A stretch of DNA of 64,000 nucleotides from Pararhodobacter sp. (GTDB taxonomy: Bacteria > Pseudomonadota > Alphaproteobacteria > Rhodobacterales > Rhodobacteraceae): positions 62,001 through 126,000 of the forward strand of contig NZ_JAUCBZ010000015.1 of the NCBI RefSeq assembly GCF_034676545.1. Direction: 5' to 3'. Below, one piece after another: positions 35,752 to 43,807 of this stretch (positions are counted from its first letter, which is position 1; each line of letters starts with the position of its first letter). Below the pieces are notes generated by a model. The model had not been told where the DNA came from and searched no databases. It was given only the letters and a program-made list of their open reading frames with translations. Position numbers and translations under genes: made by a program.

Positions 35752-37162
35752 ATGACCGCTCCAAAAACGCTCTATGACAAAATCTGGGACGCGCATGTCG
35801 CGCATGAGGCCGAGGACGGCACCTGCCTGCTGTATATCGACCGCCATCTGGTCCATGAAGTGACCAGCCCGCAGGCCTTTGAAGGTCTGCGCATGAGCTG
35901 GCCGCACGGTGCGCGCGCCGGAAAAAACCATTGCCGTGCCGGATCACAACGTGCCGACCACGCTGGACCGCGCCAATGCCAAAACCATGACCGAGGACAG
36001 CCGCATTCAGGTTGAGGCGCTGGACACCAACGCCAAGGAATTCGGCCTGCATTATTACCCGGTGTCCGACGTGCGCCAGGGCATCGTGCATATCGTCGGC
36101 CCCGAACAGGGCTGGACCCTGCCGGGCATGACCGTGGTTTGCGGCGACAGCCACACTGCCACGCATGGCGCGTTCGGCTCGCTGGCGCATGGCATCGGCA
36201 CCTCCGAGGTCGAGCATGTGCTGGCCACCCAGACGCTGATCCAGCGCAAGGGCAAGAACATGAAGGTGGAAATCACCGGCAAACTGCGCCCCGGTGTGAC
36301 CGCCAAAGACATCACCATGGCGGTGATCGGCAAGACCGGCACCGCGGGCGGCACCGGCCATGTGATTGAGTATTGTGGCGAAGCGATCCGCGATCTGTCG
36401 ATGGAAGGCCGCATGACGGTCTGCAACATGGCGATCGAGGGCGGCGCGCGCGCGGGCCTGATCGCGCCCGACGAGACCACGTTCGAGTATGTCAAAGGCC
36501 GCCCGCACGCCCCCAAGGGCGCGGCATGGGAGGCGGCGCTGGCCTATTGGAAAACGCTGTATACCGATGAAGGCGCGCATTTCGACAAGGTCGTGACGAT
36601 CAAGGGCGAAGAGATCGAGCCCGTCGTCACCTGGGGCACCAGCCCCGAGGACGTGCTGCCCATCGGGGCCACGGTGCCCGCGCCCGAGGATTTCACCGGT
36701 GGCAAGGTCGAGGCCGTGCGCCGCGCGCTGGAATACATGGACCTGACGCCGGGCCAGAAACTGACTGATATCAAGATCGACACGGTGTTCATCGGCTCGT
36801 GCACCAACGGCCGCATCGAGGACCTGCGCGCCGCCGCCGCCATCCTCAAAGGTCGCAAGATCGCCGAGGGGATGCGCCTGATGATCGTGCCCGGCTCGGG
36901 CCTTGTGCGCGCACAGGCCGAGGAAGAGGGTCTGGCGGATATCTTCATCGCGGCGGGGGCCGATTGGCGTCTGGCCGGGTGCTCGATGTGTCTGGCGATG
37001 AACCCCGACCAACTGGCACCGGGTGAACGCGCCGCCTCCACCTCGAACCGCAACTTCGAGGGGCGTCAGGGCTACAAGGGCCGCACCCATCTGGTCAGCC
37101 CCGGCATGGCCGCAGCCGCCGCGATCACCGGTCACCTGACAGACGTGCGCGATTTCATGTAA
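35752..37162 (+). pseudogene. leuC: 3-isopropylmalate dehydratase large subunit, single-base frame disruption near codon 49
   Basis: The N-terminal part reads MTAPKTLYDKIWDAHVAHE to QAFEGLRM in one frame. From RAPEKTIAVPDHNVPTT onward the protein is in another frame, complete to 37162. Removing one base within 35893-35901 restores the conserved MAGRTVRAPEKT and a 469-residue protein, the normal length. The aconitase-type iron-sulfur ligands are present in GSCTNGR and AGCSMCLAMN, and VVCGDSHTATHGAFG is conserved. With LeuD it isomerises 2- to 3-isopropylmalate in leucine synthesis. As the rest is perfectly preserved and leuD is intact, a sequencing error is more likely than a true null. Confidence 0.9.
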
Positions 37163-37196
37163 GGTTGCGTCCTGCAGCCATGAAGGAAGACTGACG

Positions 37197-37712
37197 ATGA
37201 AAAACTCTACCAAGCTGATGTTGCTGGGGGCCGTGACGATCCTGTTCGGGGTCATCATTCTGGGCAATGCCGCGCTGGCCTCGCTGGCCGTGGTCACGCT
37301 GACCGGCGGCGTCTTGCTGGTGGGTGGCGGCATCCAGATCGTCGCCGGCTTTTCCATGAGCAGCCCCGGCGGCAAGCTGTTTGCCTGGCTGATGGGCGCG
37401 CTGATGGTGTTCCTCGGCTGGTCGTTCCTGTCAAACCCGCTGGAGGGCGTGGTGTCGCTGTCGATGCTGATCCTGATCCTGCTGGCCGCGGGCGGCGTCG
37501 TGCGGATCTTCTTTGCCTGGCGGGCGCGCACCACCTCGTTTTTCTGGCCGATGCTGATCTCGGGCGTGCTGTCGGTCCTGTTGGCCGCCTATGTCCTCAG
37601 CATCCCCGAGGCGACGATGATCCTGCTGGGCACCTTGCTGGGCGTTGAAATGCTGCTCAACGGTCTGGGCGCGGTGCTGTTCGGCCTGTTCCTGCGCCGC
37701 ACCAACATCTGA
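37197..37712 (+). CDS. HdeD-like small membrane protein (DUF308)
   Basis: A 171-residue protein with about six transmembrane helices in pairs, matching the HdeD/DUF308 architecture: LMLLGAVTILFGVIILGNA, a central FLGWSFLSNPLEGVVSLSM and YVLSIPEATMILLGTLLG. In E. coli HdeD is linked to acid resistance at high cell density; the molecular role is unknown. AAGGA lies about nine bases before the ATG. It lies 34 bases after leuC and is followed by a strong terminator, so it may be co-transcribed with leuC. Confidence 0.82.
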   Translation: MKNSTKLMLLGAVTILFGVIILGNAALASLAVVTLTGGVLLVGGGIQIVAGFSMSSPGGKLFAWLMGALMVFLGWSFLSNPLEGVVSLSMLILILLAAGGVVRIFFAWRARTTSFFWPMLISGVLSVLLAAYVLSIPEATMILLGTLLGVEMLLNGLGAVLFGLFLRRTNI

Positions 37713-37738
37713 TCCCGACGCCACGCACACAGACTGAA

Positions 37739-37771
37739 CCCGCCCGGCACATCCCTGCCGGGCGGGTTTTT
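37739..37771 (+). terminator. Strong rho-independent terminator
   Basis: Perfect 11-base arms CCCGCCCGGCA (37739-37749) and TGCCGGGCGGG (37756-37766), six-base loop, then TTTTT. It ends the leuC-HdeD transcription unit just before the 3' end of the convergent HupE-like gene. Confidence 0.93.
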
Positions 37772-37778
37772 CCATGGC

Positions 37779-38972
37779 TTAAAAGAACACCCGCTCGATG
37801 GTCCACCAGGCGCCGATCACACTGATCAGGATCGACCCCACCACCGACACCGCGCGGTACATCACCTGCACGTCGCGCACCGGCTGCTCATCCTCGGGCA
37901 AGGGCGCAATCCGCGCCAGTCGCGCCGCCAGCAAGACCAGAAGGAACGCCACAAGGATCAGCGCCAGTTGCGCGATCTCCACGCCCAGGTTGAACCCCAG
38001 CAACGCGCCGACAAAACTGCTGGCGGAAATCCCGAAATCGCCCAACACGCTGGCAAACCCCAGCCCGTGCAGCAGGCCGAACACGAACACCAGCGCCGTG
38101 CGGGCTTTGACATTGCCGCGCCCGCGCAGGTTCTCGACACCGACATAAACAATCGACGCCGCGATCAACGGCTCGACGATACTGGCCGAGAGGGTCACAA
38201 TGCCAAGGCTCGCCAGCGCCAGCGTGATGGTGTGCGCCGCCGTGAAGGCCGTCACCTGAAACAGGATCGGCCGCAGGTGCAGCGAGAAGAAGAACAGCCC
38301 CAGCACGAACAGGATATGATCGAGGCCCAGCGGCACGATATGTTCAAACCCTACGCCGATATAGCGGGCAAACACCGACCAGCCGCTTTCGGTCCTGATC
38401 TCGAGGCGCGGCAAGGGCTCGGTCATCTCGCCGCCCGACAGGAACGCGGTATAGGCGTCATCGCCGCCGCCCACCTGCCGCACCACCAGCTCGCCATAAG
38501 GTTCCGCCCAGCCAAACCGCAGCGGCGCATCGCCCGCTGGCAACTCCGCCGCGATGGTGAGGGTCGAGGTCCGCGCCACCTCGAAATCGCCAACCTCGGG
38601 GATCTGCGCCGCAACCAGGTCCGGCAACAGCCGCGCGCCCGCCACCTCGATGAAAATCTGCGATGCAATGCGCGACCACTCCGCATCCAGCGCCGCGCGG
38701 AGTTCCGCAGGCGGCAGCGCGCGGAAACGGTCATAGACCTCGGCCTCGGGGGCCTGCGCCGTATCCACCTGCACCGACAGATCCACCTGCGCCAGGATCG
38801 GTTCCAGCGACACCTGCATGTCGATGCTCACCCGGTCCTGCGTCACCTGAATATCGGAAATCGCCGGGTCGATCTCGTGAGCGTGAACGCTGAATGCGCC
38901 AAAACTGATGAATAAAATTGAAACGGCGGCGAAATGCACCACCTTATGCCAAACCATATTGGAAAATCTCAT
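37779..38972 (-). CDS. HupE/UreJ-2 family membrane protein
   Basis: A 397-residue protein with a signal peptide (VSILFISFGAFSVHA), a periplasmic domain (~30-200) and a C-terminal membrane domain of about six helices. The membrane part begins GFEHIVPLGLDHILFVLGLF, contains FTAAHTITLALASLG and FGLLHGLGFASVLGDFG, and has conserved His residues typical of the HupE/UreJ family, implicated in nickel or cobalt uptake. The ATG at 38972 has GGGAG six bases upstream and overlaps, head to head, the ATG of the DUF4198 gene at 38971. The two genes thus share a start region, and their pairing suggests a joint role in metal uptake (inference). Confidence 0.82.
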   Translation of the reverse strand: MRFSNMVWHKVVHFAAVSILFISFGAFSVHAHEIDPAISDIQVTQDRVSIDMQVSLEPILAQVDLSVQVDTAQAPEAEVYDRFRALPPAELRAALDAEWSRIASQIFIEVAGARLLPDLVAAQIPEVGDFEVARTSTLTIAAELPAGDAPLRFGWAEPYGELVVRQVGGGDDAYTAFLSGGEMTEPLPRLEIRTESGWSVFARYIGVGFEHIVPLGLDHILFVLGLFFFSLHLRPILFQVTAFTAAHTITLALASLGIVTLSASIVEPLIAASIVYVGVENLRGRGNVKARTALVFVFGLLHGLGFASVLGDFGISASSFVGALLGFNLGVEIAQLALILVAFLLVLLAARLARIAPLPEDEQPVRDVQVMYRAVSVVGSILISVIGAWWTIERVFF

Positions 38973-39789
38973 GCCCACTCCCATTCGCGTTCTGCTCAGC
39001 CTTTACTTGACGCTGTTTACCGCCCTGCCAAGTGCAGCGCATGAATTTTGGATCGATCCGCATGATTTTTCCATCGCGACTGACGAACCGCTGATCGCCG
39101 ATCTGCGCGTCGGCCAGAATTTCGAGGGCACCGCGCTCTCTTATATCGAGCGCAATTTCACCCGGTTCGAGCTGGCCGTGGGCGACAGCCTGCAACCCGT
39201 CACCGGGCGCCTCGGCGACCGCCCCGCCGTGCAGATCGCCGCGCACCCCGAGGGGTTGGGCATCGTGCTGTATGAGACCACCGACAGCTTCGTCGATTAC
39301 GATGACTGGTCGCGCTTTGTCAGCTTTGTCGAGCACAAGGCCTTTCCCGAGACCCTCGCCCGCCACGCCGAACGCGGGCTGCCCGAAACCGGATTTACCG
39401 AGGTTTACACCCGCCATGTCAAAAGCCTGATCGCGATTGGCGCCGGCGCGGGGCAGGACCACGCCTTTGGCCTGCGCACCGAGTTTGTGGCCCTCGCCAA
39501 CCCCTATACCGACGACCTGAGCGCCGGGTTCCCGGTGCAGTTGCTGCTCGACGGTGCGCCGCGCGCCAATGTGCAGGTGGAACTGTGGGACCGCGCGCCC
39601 GATGATAGCGTCACCGTCACCGTGCATCACACCGACGACACCGGTCAGGCGACACTGCCGGTTCAGCCGGGGCACGTTTATATGGTCGATGCTGTCACCA
39701 TGCTGGAAACCGACCCCCTGATCGCCCCGCGCAACGCCGTCTGGATGTCGCTTTGGGCCGCGCTGACTTTCGCGGTTCCGGCGCGCTGA
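38971..39789 (+). CDS. DUF4198-family secreted protein
   Basis: A 272-residue protein with a signal peptide (LSLYLTLFTALPSAA) followed directly by HEFWIDPHDF, the typical opening of DUF4198 periplasmic proteins, which are often found beside nickel/cobalt transporters. The rest is beta-rich, ending in an Ig-like domain (FPVQLLLDGAPRANVQVELW and PVQPGHVYMVDAVTM). The His after the signal cleavage site could bind metal. The ATG at 38971 has a weak GGAAA eight bases upstream. It is divergent from the HupE-like gene with overlapping start codons, and leuD follows 64 bases downstream. Confidence 0.8.
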   Translation: MPTPIRVLLSLYLTLFTALPSAAHEFWIDPHDFSIATDEPLIADLRVGQNFEGTALSYIERNFTRFELAVGDSLQPVTGRLGDRPAVQIAAHPEGLGIVLYETTDSFVDYDDWSRFVSFVEHKAFPETLARHAERGLPETGFTEVYTRHVKSLIAIGAGAGQDHAFGLRTEFVALANPYTDDLSAGFPVQLLLDGAPRANVQVELWDRAPDDSVTVTVHHTDDTGQATLPVQPGHVYMVDAVTMLETDPLIAPRNAVWMSLWAALTFAVPAR

Positions 39790-39853
39790 GGGCATCTTGT
39801 GTTGACCCGGCGAAGCCGCTATGCCGCAGGTGGACGCAAGGAGACCTCGTGAC

Positions 39854-40459
39854 ATGGAAAAATTCACCAAACTCACCGGGATCGCGGCACCGATGCCGCT
39901 GGTCAACATCGACACCGACATGATCATCCCAAAGGGATTCCTGAAAACGATCAAGCGGTCGGGTCTGGGCGTGAATCTGTTCGACGAGATGCGCTATGAT
40001 CGCCAGGGCAACGAGATCGCCGATTTCGTGCTGAACAAGCCCCAATACCGCGAGGCCGAGATTCTGGTCGCGGGCGACAATTTCGGCTGCGGCTCGTCGC
40101 GCGAACATGCCCCGTGGGCCTTGCTCGATTTCGGCATTCGCTGCGTGATCTCGACCAGCTTCGCCGATATTTTCTACAACAACTGCTTCAAGAACGGCAT
40201 TCTGCCGGTCGTGCTGCCGCGTGAGGCGGTCGATCACCTGATGGACGACGCCACCAAAGGTGCGAACGCCCGCCTGACCGTCAATCTGGAGGATCAGGTC
40301 GTCACCGCCTCCGACGGCACCCAATTCCCGTTCGAGGTCGATGCCTTCAAGAAGCACTGCCTGCTGAACGGTCTGGACGATATCGGGCTGACTTTGGAAA
40401 AAGTCTCTGCAATTGATGCGTTTGAGTCCGCGAACAAAACACGGTTCCCCTGGCTCTGA
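39854..40459 (+). CDS. leuD: 3-isopropylmalate dehydratase small subunit
   Basis: A 201-residue enzyme subunit that pairs with LeuC. The family block VNIDTDMIIPKGFLKTI is near the N-terminus, and the substrate-binding loop VAGDNFGCGSSREHAPWAL is at ~75-93. The Ser and Arg of SSREH contact the substrate. The ATG at 39854 has AAGGAG nine bases upstream. A strong terminator follows at 40485. In this genome leuC and leuD are separated by three unrelated genes, one of them on the other strand. Confidence 0.96.
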   Translation: MEKFTKLTGIAAPMPLVNIDTDMIIPKGFLKTIKRSGLGVNLFDEMRYDRQGNEIADFVLNKPQYREAEILVAGDNFGCGSSREHAPWALLDFGIRCVISTSFADIFYNNCFKNGILPVVLPREAVDHLMDDATKGANARLTVNLEDQVVTASDGTQFPFEVDAFKKHCLLNGLDDIGLTLEKVSAIDAFESANKTRFPWL

Positions 40460-40484
40460 TTTCTCAAGCTTTGCAACCTATTAG

Positions 40485-40513
40485 GGCACTCCTTCGGGGG
40501 TGCCTTCTTTTTT
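40485..40513 (+). terminator. Rho-independent terminator of leuD with UUCG loop
   Basis: Arms GGCACTCC and GGGGTGCC (one G-U pair) close a TTCG tetraloop, an extra-stable RNA loop, followed by a T-rich run ending near 40513. It lies about 25 bases after the leuD stop. Confidence 0.93.
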
Positions 40514-40702
40514 CCCTAAAGTTGATGCAAAGCTGCGACAGTTCGGCCTCGAAATTGCACGCCTTGTCGCTCATGGTCGTCGTGACTCTTGCAGGGGGAC
40601 GTGAAAATGGGCACAATTGTGGCAAAATTGAGGCAGACGGTCACATTCCTGGATCGTAAGAAAACCTCCACCGGCCATCAACAGCCGGCAAGGAAAGCGA
40701 CA

Positions 40703-41554
40703 ATGGGCGACGCCAAAGCAAAGTCGAATGTGCCGGGTGCCCTTGCGCGCGCCGTGCTTGTCGTTGCCTTGGCGATTTTTCCCGCCATGGCCATGCCCTC
40801 GACCGCGCCTGACACCGCGCAAAGCACCATTCTGCTGGCGCTTTTCGCGGGTGGGATCGTTTTTGCCGAATACTCCTCCGACTACCCCGGACTCATCGAA
40901 TTTCGCTTTGCCGCGCCCTTTAACCGCTCACGATTTGCCCTGGTCGCGCTGATGGCCGTGCTGCTGGCCCTGTTGCAACGCAATGTCGTCGACCCCGGAA
41001 CCTTGAGCAGCCTGGCCGCGACGCTCGCTGCCGCTTGTGGCGCGATGCTCGATTTTCCCGGCAGCCCGGTCAGCCTGCTGGTCGCCGCCCTGCCCGATTC
41101 CGTACCCGCCGCGCATCTGGCGCTGGTCCGCGATGGTGCGGCGCTGGCGTTTGTGTTGTCGGCCACCACCGTTCTGGCCTTCGTCACCGCGATCCGCCTG
41201 GACGCCTGGCCGATGGGCACGGGGCCGTTCAACGTCTGGATCAACCTGCCCACGTTTGATCCGACCGCGGGCAATGATGTGGTGCTGCGCCTGCAACGTC
41301 ATGCCCGCATTAACGTTGTGTTAGGGCTTATCCTGCCATTCTTGCTGCCAGGCGCGGTGATTGCGTCGGCGTTGCTGATCAAGCCGCTGACGCTGTTGTC
41401 GCCAATGGGGTTTGTTTGGGGGATCTTGCTGTGGGCTTACTTGCCGGCCGGTCTGGTGATGCGTGGCGTGGCCATGGCCCGCGTGGCGCGCATGATCCGC
41501 ACCAGCCGCCGCCGCTTCGCCGACTCAGAGGGCAACGCCTTCGCCACCGCCTGA
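40703..41554 (+). CDS. Conserved multi-pass membrane protein of unknown function
   Basis: A 283-residue protein with about seven hydrophobic segments, for example ALARAVLVVALAIFPAMA, STILLALFAGGIVFA, FALVALMAVLLALL, LAFVLSATTVLAFVTA and INVVLGLILPFLLPGAVIA. No recognised family motif; it lacks charged residues expected of a transporter pore. The ATG at 40703 has AGGAAAG upstream. An ATG at 40607 with GGGGGA seven bases upstream is an alternative, adding 32 residues. The stop overlaps the proposed CTG start of the next gene by four bases, so the two probably function together. Confidence 0.65.
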   Translation: MGDAKAKSNVPGALARAVLVVALAIFPAMAMPSTAPDTAQSTILLALFAGGIVFAEYSSDYPGLIEFRFAAPFNRSRFALVALMAVLLALLQRNVVDPGTLSSLAATLAAACGAMLDFPGSPVSLLVAALPDSVPAAHLALVRDGAALAFVLSATTVLAFVTAIRLDAWPMGTGPFNVWINLPTFDPTAGNDVVLRLQRHARINVVLGLILPFLLPGAVIASALLIKPLTLLSPMGFVWGILLWAYLPAGLVMRGVAMARVARMIRTSRRRFADSEGNAFATA

Positions 41555-42591
41555 CCGCAGCGCTTTGCGGGTTTTGCGCCCTTGTGCTGTGCGGCCTTGC
41601 GACCCCGCTGGCCGCACAATCCAGCCTGCGGCTGGCGCTCTATCACACCGGACTTGGCCGGGATGGTCCCGGCATACTGCTGCGCGACATTCGCCGCGAT
41701 GTTGCGGATGTGGTGACCGCGCGCGACGCGATCACCGCGCTCGCCCCGGATATCCTCGTCTTGCTCGATATGGATTGGGATCTGGAAGCCATCACCCTCG
41801 ACGCATTCGCCGAGGGGCTGGCGGCGGCGGGCCACGCCATGCCGCACCGCTTCAACCCGCGCCCCAACGCCGGGATGGCGACGGGCCTCGACCTTGACGG
41901 CGACGGGCGGTTCGGCACGGCGGATGATGCGCAGGGATGGGCGCGGTTCGCCGGATCGGGCGGCATGGCGCTGTTGTCACGCTGGCCCATCGACACCGCG
42001 CGACTGACGGATCACACCGCGTTCCTCTGGCGCGACTTGCCGGATGCCCGATTGCCGCAGCGAAACGGGCAAGCCTTCCCCAACGCGGCCGTATTCGACG
42101 TGCAGCGCCTCGCGTCGGTCGCGGCATGGGAGGTGCCGGTGCGGGTGGGGGAACACGCGCTGACCGTCATGGCCTATCACGCGGGGCCGCCTGCCTTTGG
42201 CGGCGCGGAAAACCGGAATTTCAACCGCAACGCCGACGAAACCGCGTTCTGGCGGTACCGCCTCGATGGCCGCCTTGGCCCGCCGCCCACCGCGCCCTTT
42301 GTGCTGATGGGCGACGCAAACCTCGACCCGGACGGCGGCGACGGCAATCACGCCGAGATACGCGCCCTGCTGACTCATCCGGCATTGCAAGACCCTCGCC
42401 CCCTGGGTTCCTCGCCGGTTGATGGCGCGCAAAGCCCGGTAACCGCGCATTGGCCTGATGGTCCCGGCGCGCTGCGCGTGGAATACGCCCTGCCCTCGGC
42501 GGCGCTGCGCGTGCTGGCCTCCGGCCTGATCTGGCCCAGCGACGAGGCGCGCCATGCCATCGTCTGGCTCGACATCGCCTGGCCACCCTGA
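41551..42591 (+). CDS. Endonuclease/exonuclease/phosphatase family protein, secreted, with probable CTG start
   Basis: A protein of about 346 residues. After a signal peptide (LCGFCALVLCGLATPLAAQ) come the EEP-fold elements: LRLALYHTGLGRDGPGILLR, ALAPDILVLLDMDWD, VMAYHAGPP (the catalytic His region) and FVLMGDANLDPDGGDGNH (the catalytic GDxN motif). This fold covers nucleases and phosphodiesterases. The frame is open upstream into the previous gene, but no ATG gives a sensible start; a CTG at 41551 overlaps the upstream TGA (CTGA) and puts the signal peptide at the N-terminus. Start codon assignment is therefore an inference. Substrate unknown. Confidence 0.78.
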   Translation: MTAALCGFCALVLCGLATPLAAQSSLRLALYHTGLGRDGPGILLRDIRRDVADVVTARDAITALAPDILVLLDMDWDLEAITLDAFAEGLAAAGHAMPHRFNPRPNAGMATGLDLDGDGRFGTADDAQGWARFAGSGGMALLSRWPIDTARLTDHTAFLWRDLPDARLPQRNGQAFPNAAVFDVQRLASVAAWEVPVRVGEHALTVMAYHAGPPAFGGAENRNFNRNADETAFWRYRLDGRLGPPPTAPFVLMGDANLDPDGGDGNHAEIRALLTHPALQDPRPLGSSPVDGAQSPVTAHWPDGPGALRVEYALPSAALRVLASGLIWPSDEARHAIVWLDIAWPP

Positions 42592-42596
42592 CGGCC

Positions 42597-43797
42597 TCAG
42601 GGTTGATCGCGCGCAACGATGGCCGCGCCCTCCTCCAGCGACGAGGCCGGGAACAGAACCACGGTGTCGCCCGCCGCCAGCCCGCCCAGAACCTCGGCCT
42701 GCCCCTCGGCTTGCTGGCCGATCTGCACAGGGGTCAGATGCGCGGCCCCGTCAATCGCGCGGAATACCGCCCAGCCCCCCGCACGCCGAAACAGCGCGCT
42801 CTGCGGCACTTGCAACACGTCGTCGCTTTGCCAGGTGACCACGCGCACAAAGACGCGAAACCGGTCGCCCAACCCCTGGCCGTGTCTCGGCGCCTTGCGT
42901 GAAATCGAGGACCAACCGCACGCGCTGCTCCTCGATGCCAAGCGCGGACACGCGGGTAAACGCCGCCGGCTCGATGCGCCGCACCACGGCCTCCAGAACG
43001 TTGTCGCCGCCCCACCGTTCGACCAGCGCGGGCGCGTCGACCTCGACGCGCACGGCATCCGACGACAGCAGGTCAATCTCGATCTCAAGATCGCGCAGAT
43101 CGCCGATCGACAGCAACGCCGCCCCCGCGACCACGGGCCGCGAGGACAGGTCTGCAATGTTCAAAACCGTCCCCGAATGCGGCGCAAGGATCGACAGCGC
43201 GCCGCCGGAATCCGGGAAATCCGCCGAGGTCAGCAATTGCGCCCGCGCCCGTGCCAGCGTTGCGCTTTGCAAATCCCGCTCGGATCGCGCGGCGGCCAAC
43301 GCCTGCGAGGCGGCGGTGAAACCGTGTTCGGCATCCTCGCGCGCCCGTTGCGAGATGGTGCCCGCCGCCGCCAGGGCCCGCGCGCGCTCCAGCGCGATTT
43401 GCGCGTTGCTCAACCCCGATACAGCGCGCCGAAAGTTGGTTTCCGACAGCGCCAGCGCCGCTTCGGCCTCGGTCACGGCGGCTTCGGCCTGGGCGCGGCT
43501 GCGGGCGTCCATCAACCCCGGCTCTGCGGGCCGGATCACCGCCAGCACGGTCTCGCCCTCGACCACCGGGTCGCCCACATGCACCGGCGAGCGCTCGACC
43601 ATCCCCGAGATCGGCGCGGCAATCGCATAGGGTTCGCGCACCCGCGTGATCCCTTCCGCGGCAATCGTCACCTGCATCGGGCCGCGGCTGACCTGCGCCA
43701 GATCGACGGCTGCGGGCTGCGGCCACAGTGCCCAGACCAACCCGCCGACCAGCACCGCGCCCGCCCCTACCATTGTCAATCGCCGTGCCCAGGCCAT
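42597..43797 (-). pseudogene. HlyD-family periplasmic adaptor, frame disrupted near 42893
   Basis: The protein begins at the ATG 43797 (GAGGAG seven bases upstream) with a signal-anchor (RRLTMVGAGAVLVGGLVWAL), a lipoyl-like half (SGMVERSPVHVGDPVVEGE), a coiled coil and a beta-barrel to VRLVLDFTQ. The C-terminal part, RHGQGLGDRFRVFVRVVTW to the stop at 42597, continues in another frame. Removing one base in 42889-42899 restores a 399-residue protein of normal HlyD/MacA length. It would link the ABC exporter encoded upstream to an outer-membrane channel. A sequencing error is as plausible as a true mutation. Confidence 0.82.
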
Positions 43798-43807
43798 GTT
43801 CAACTCC

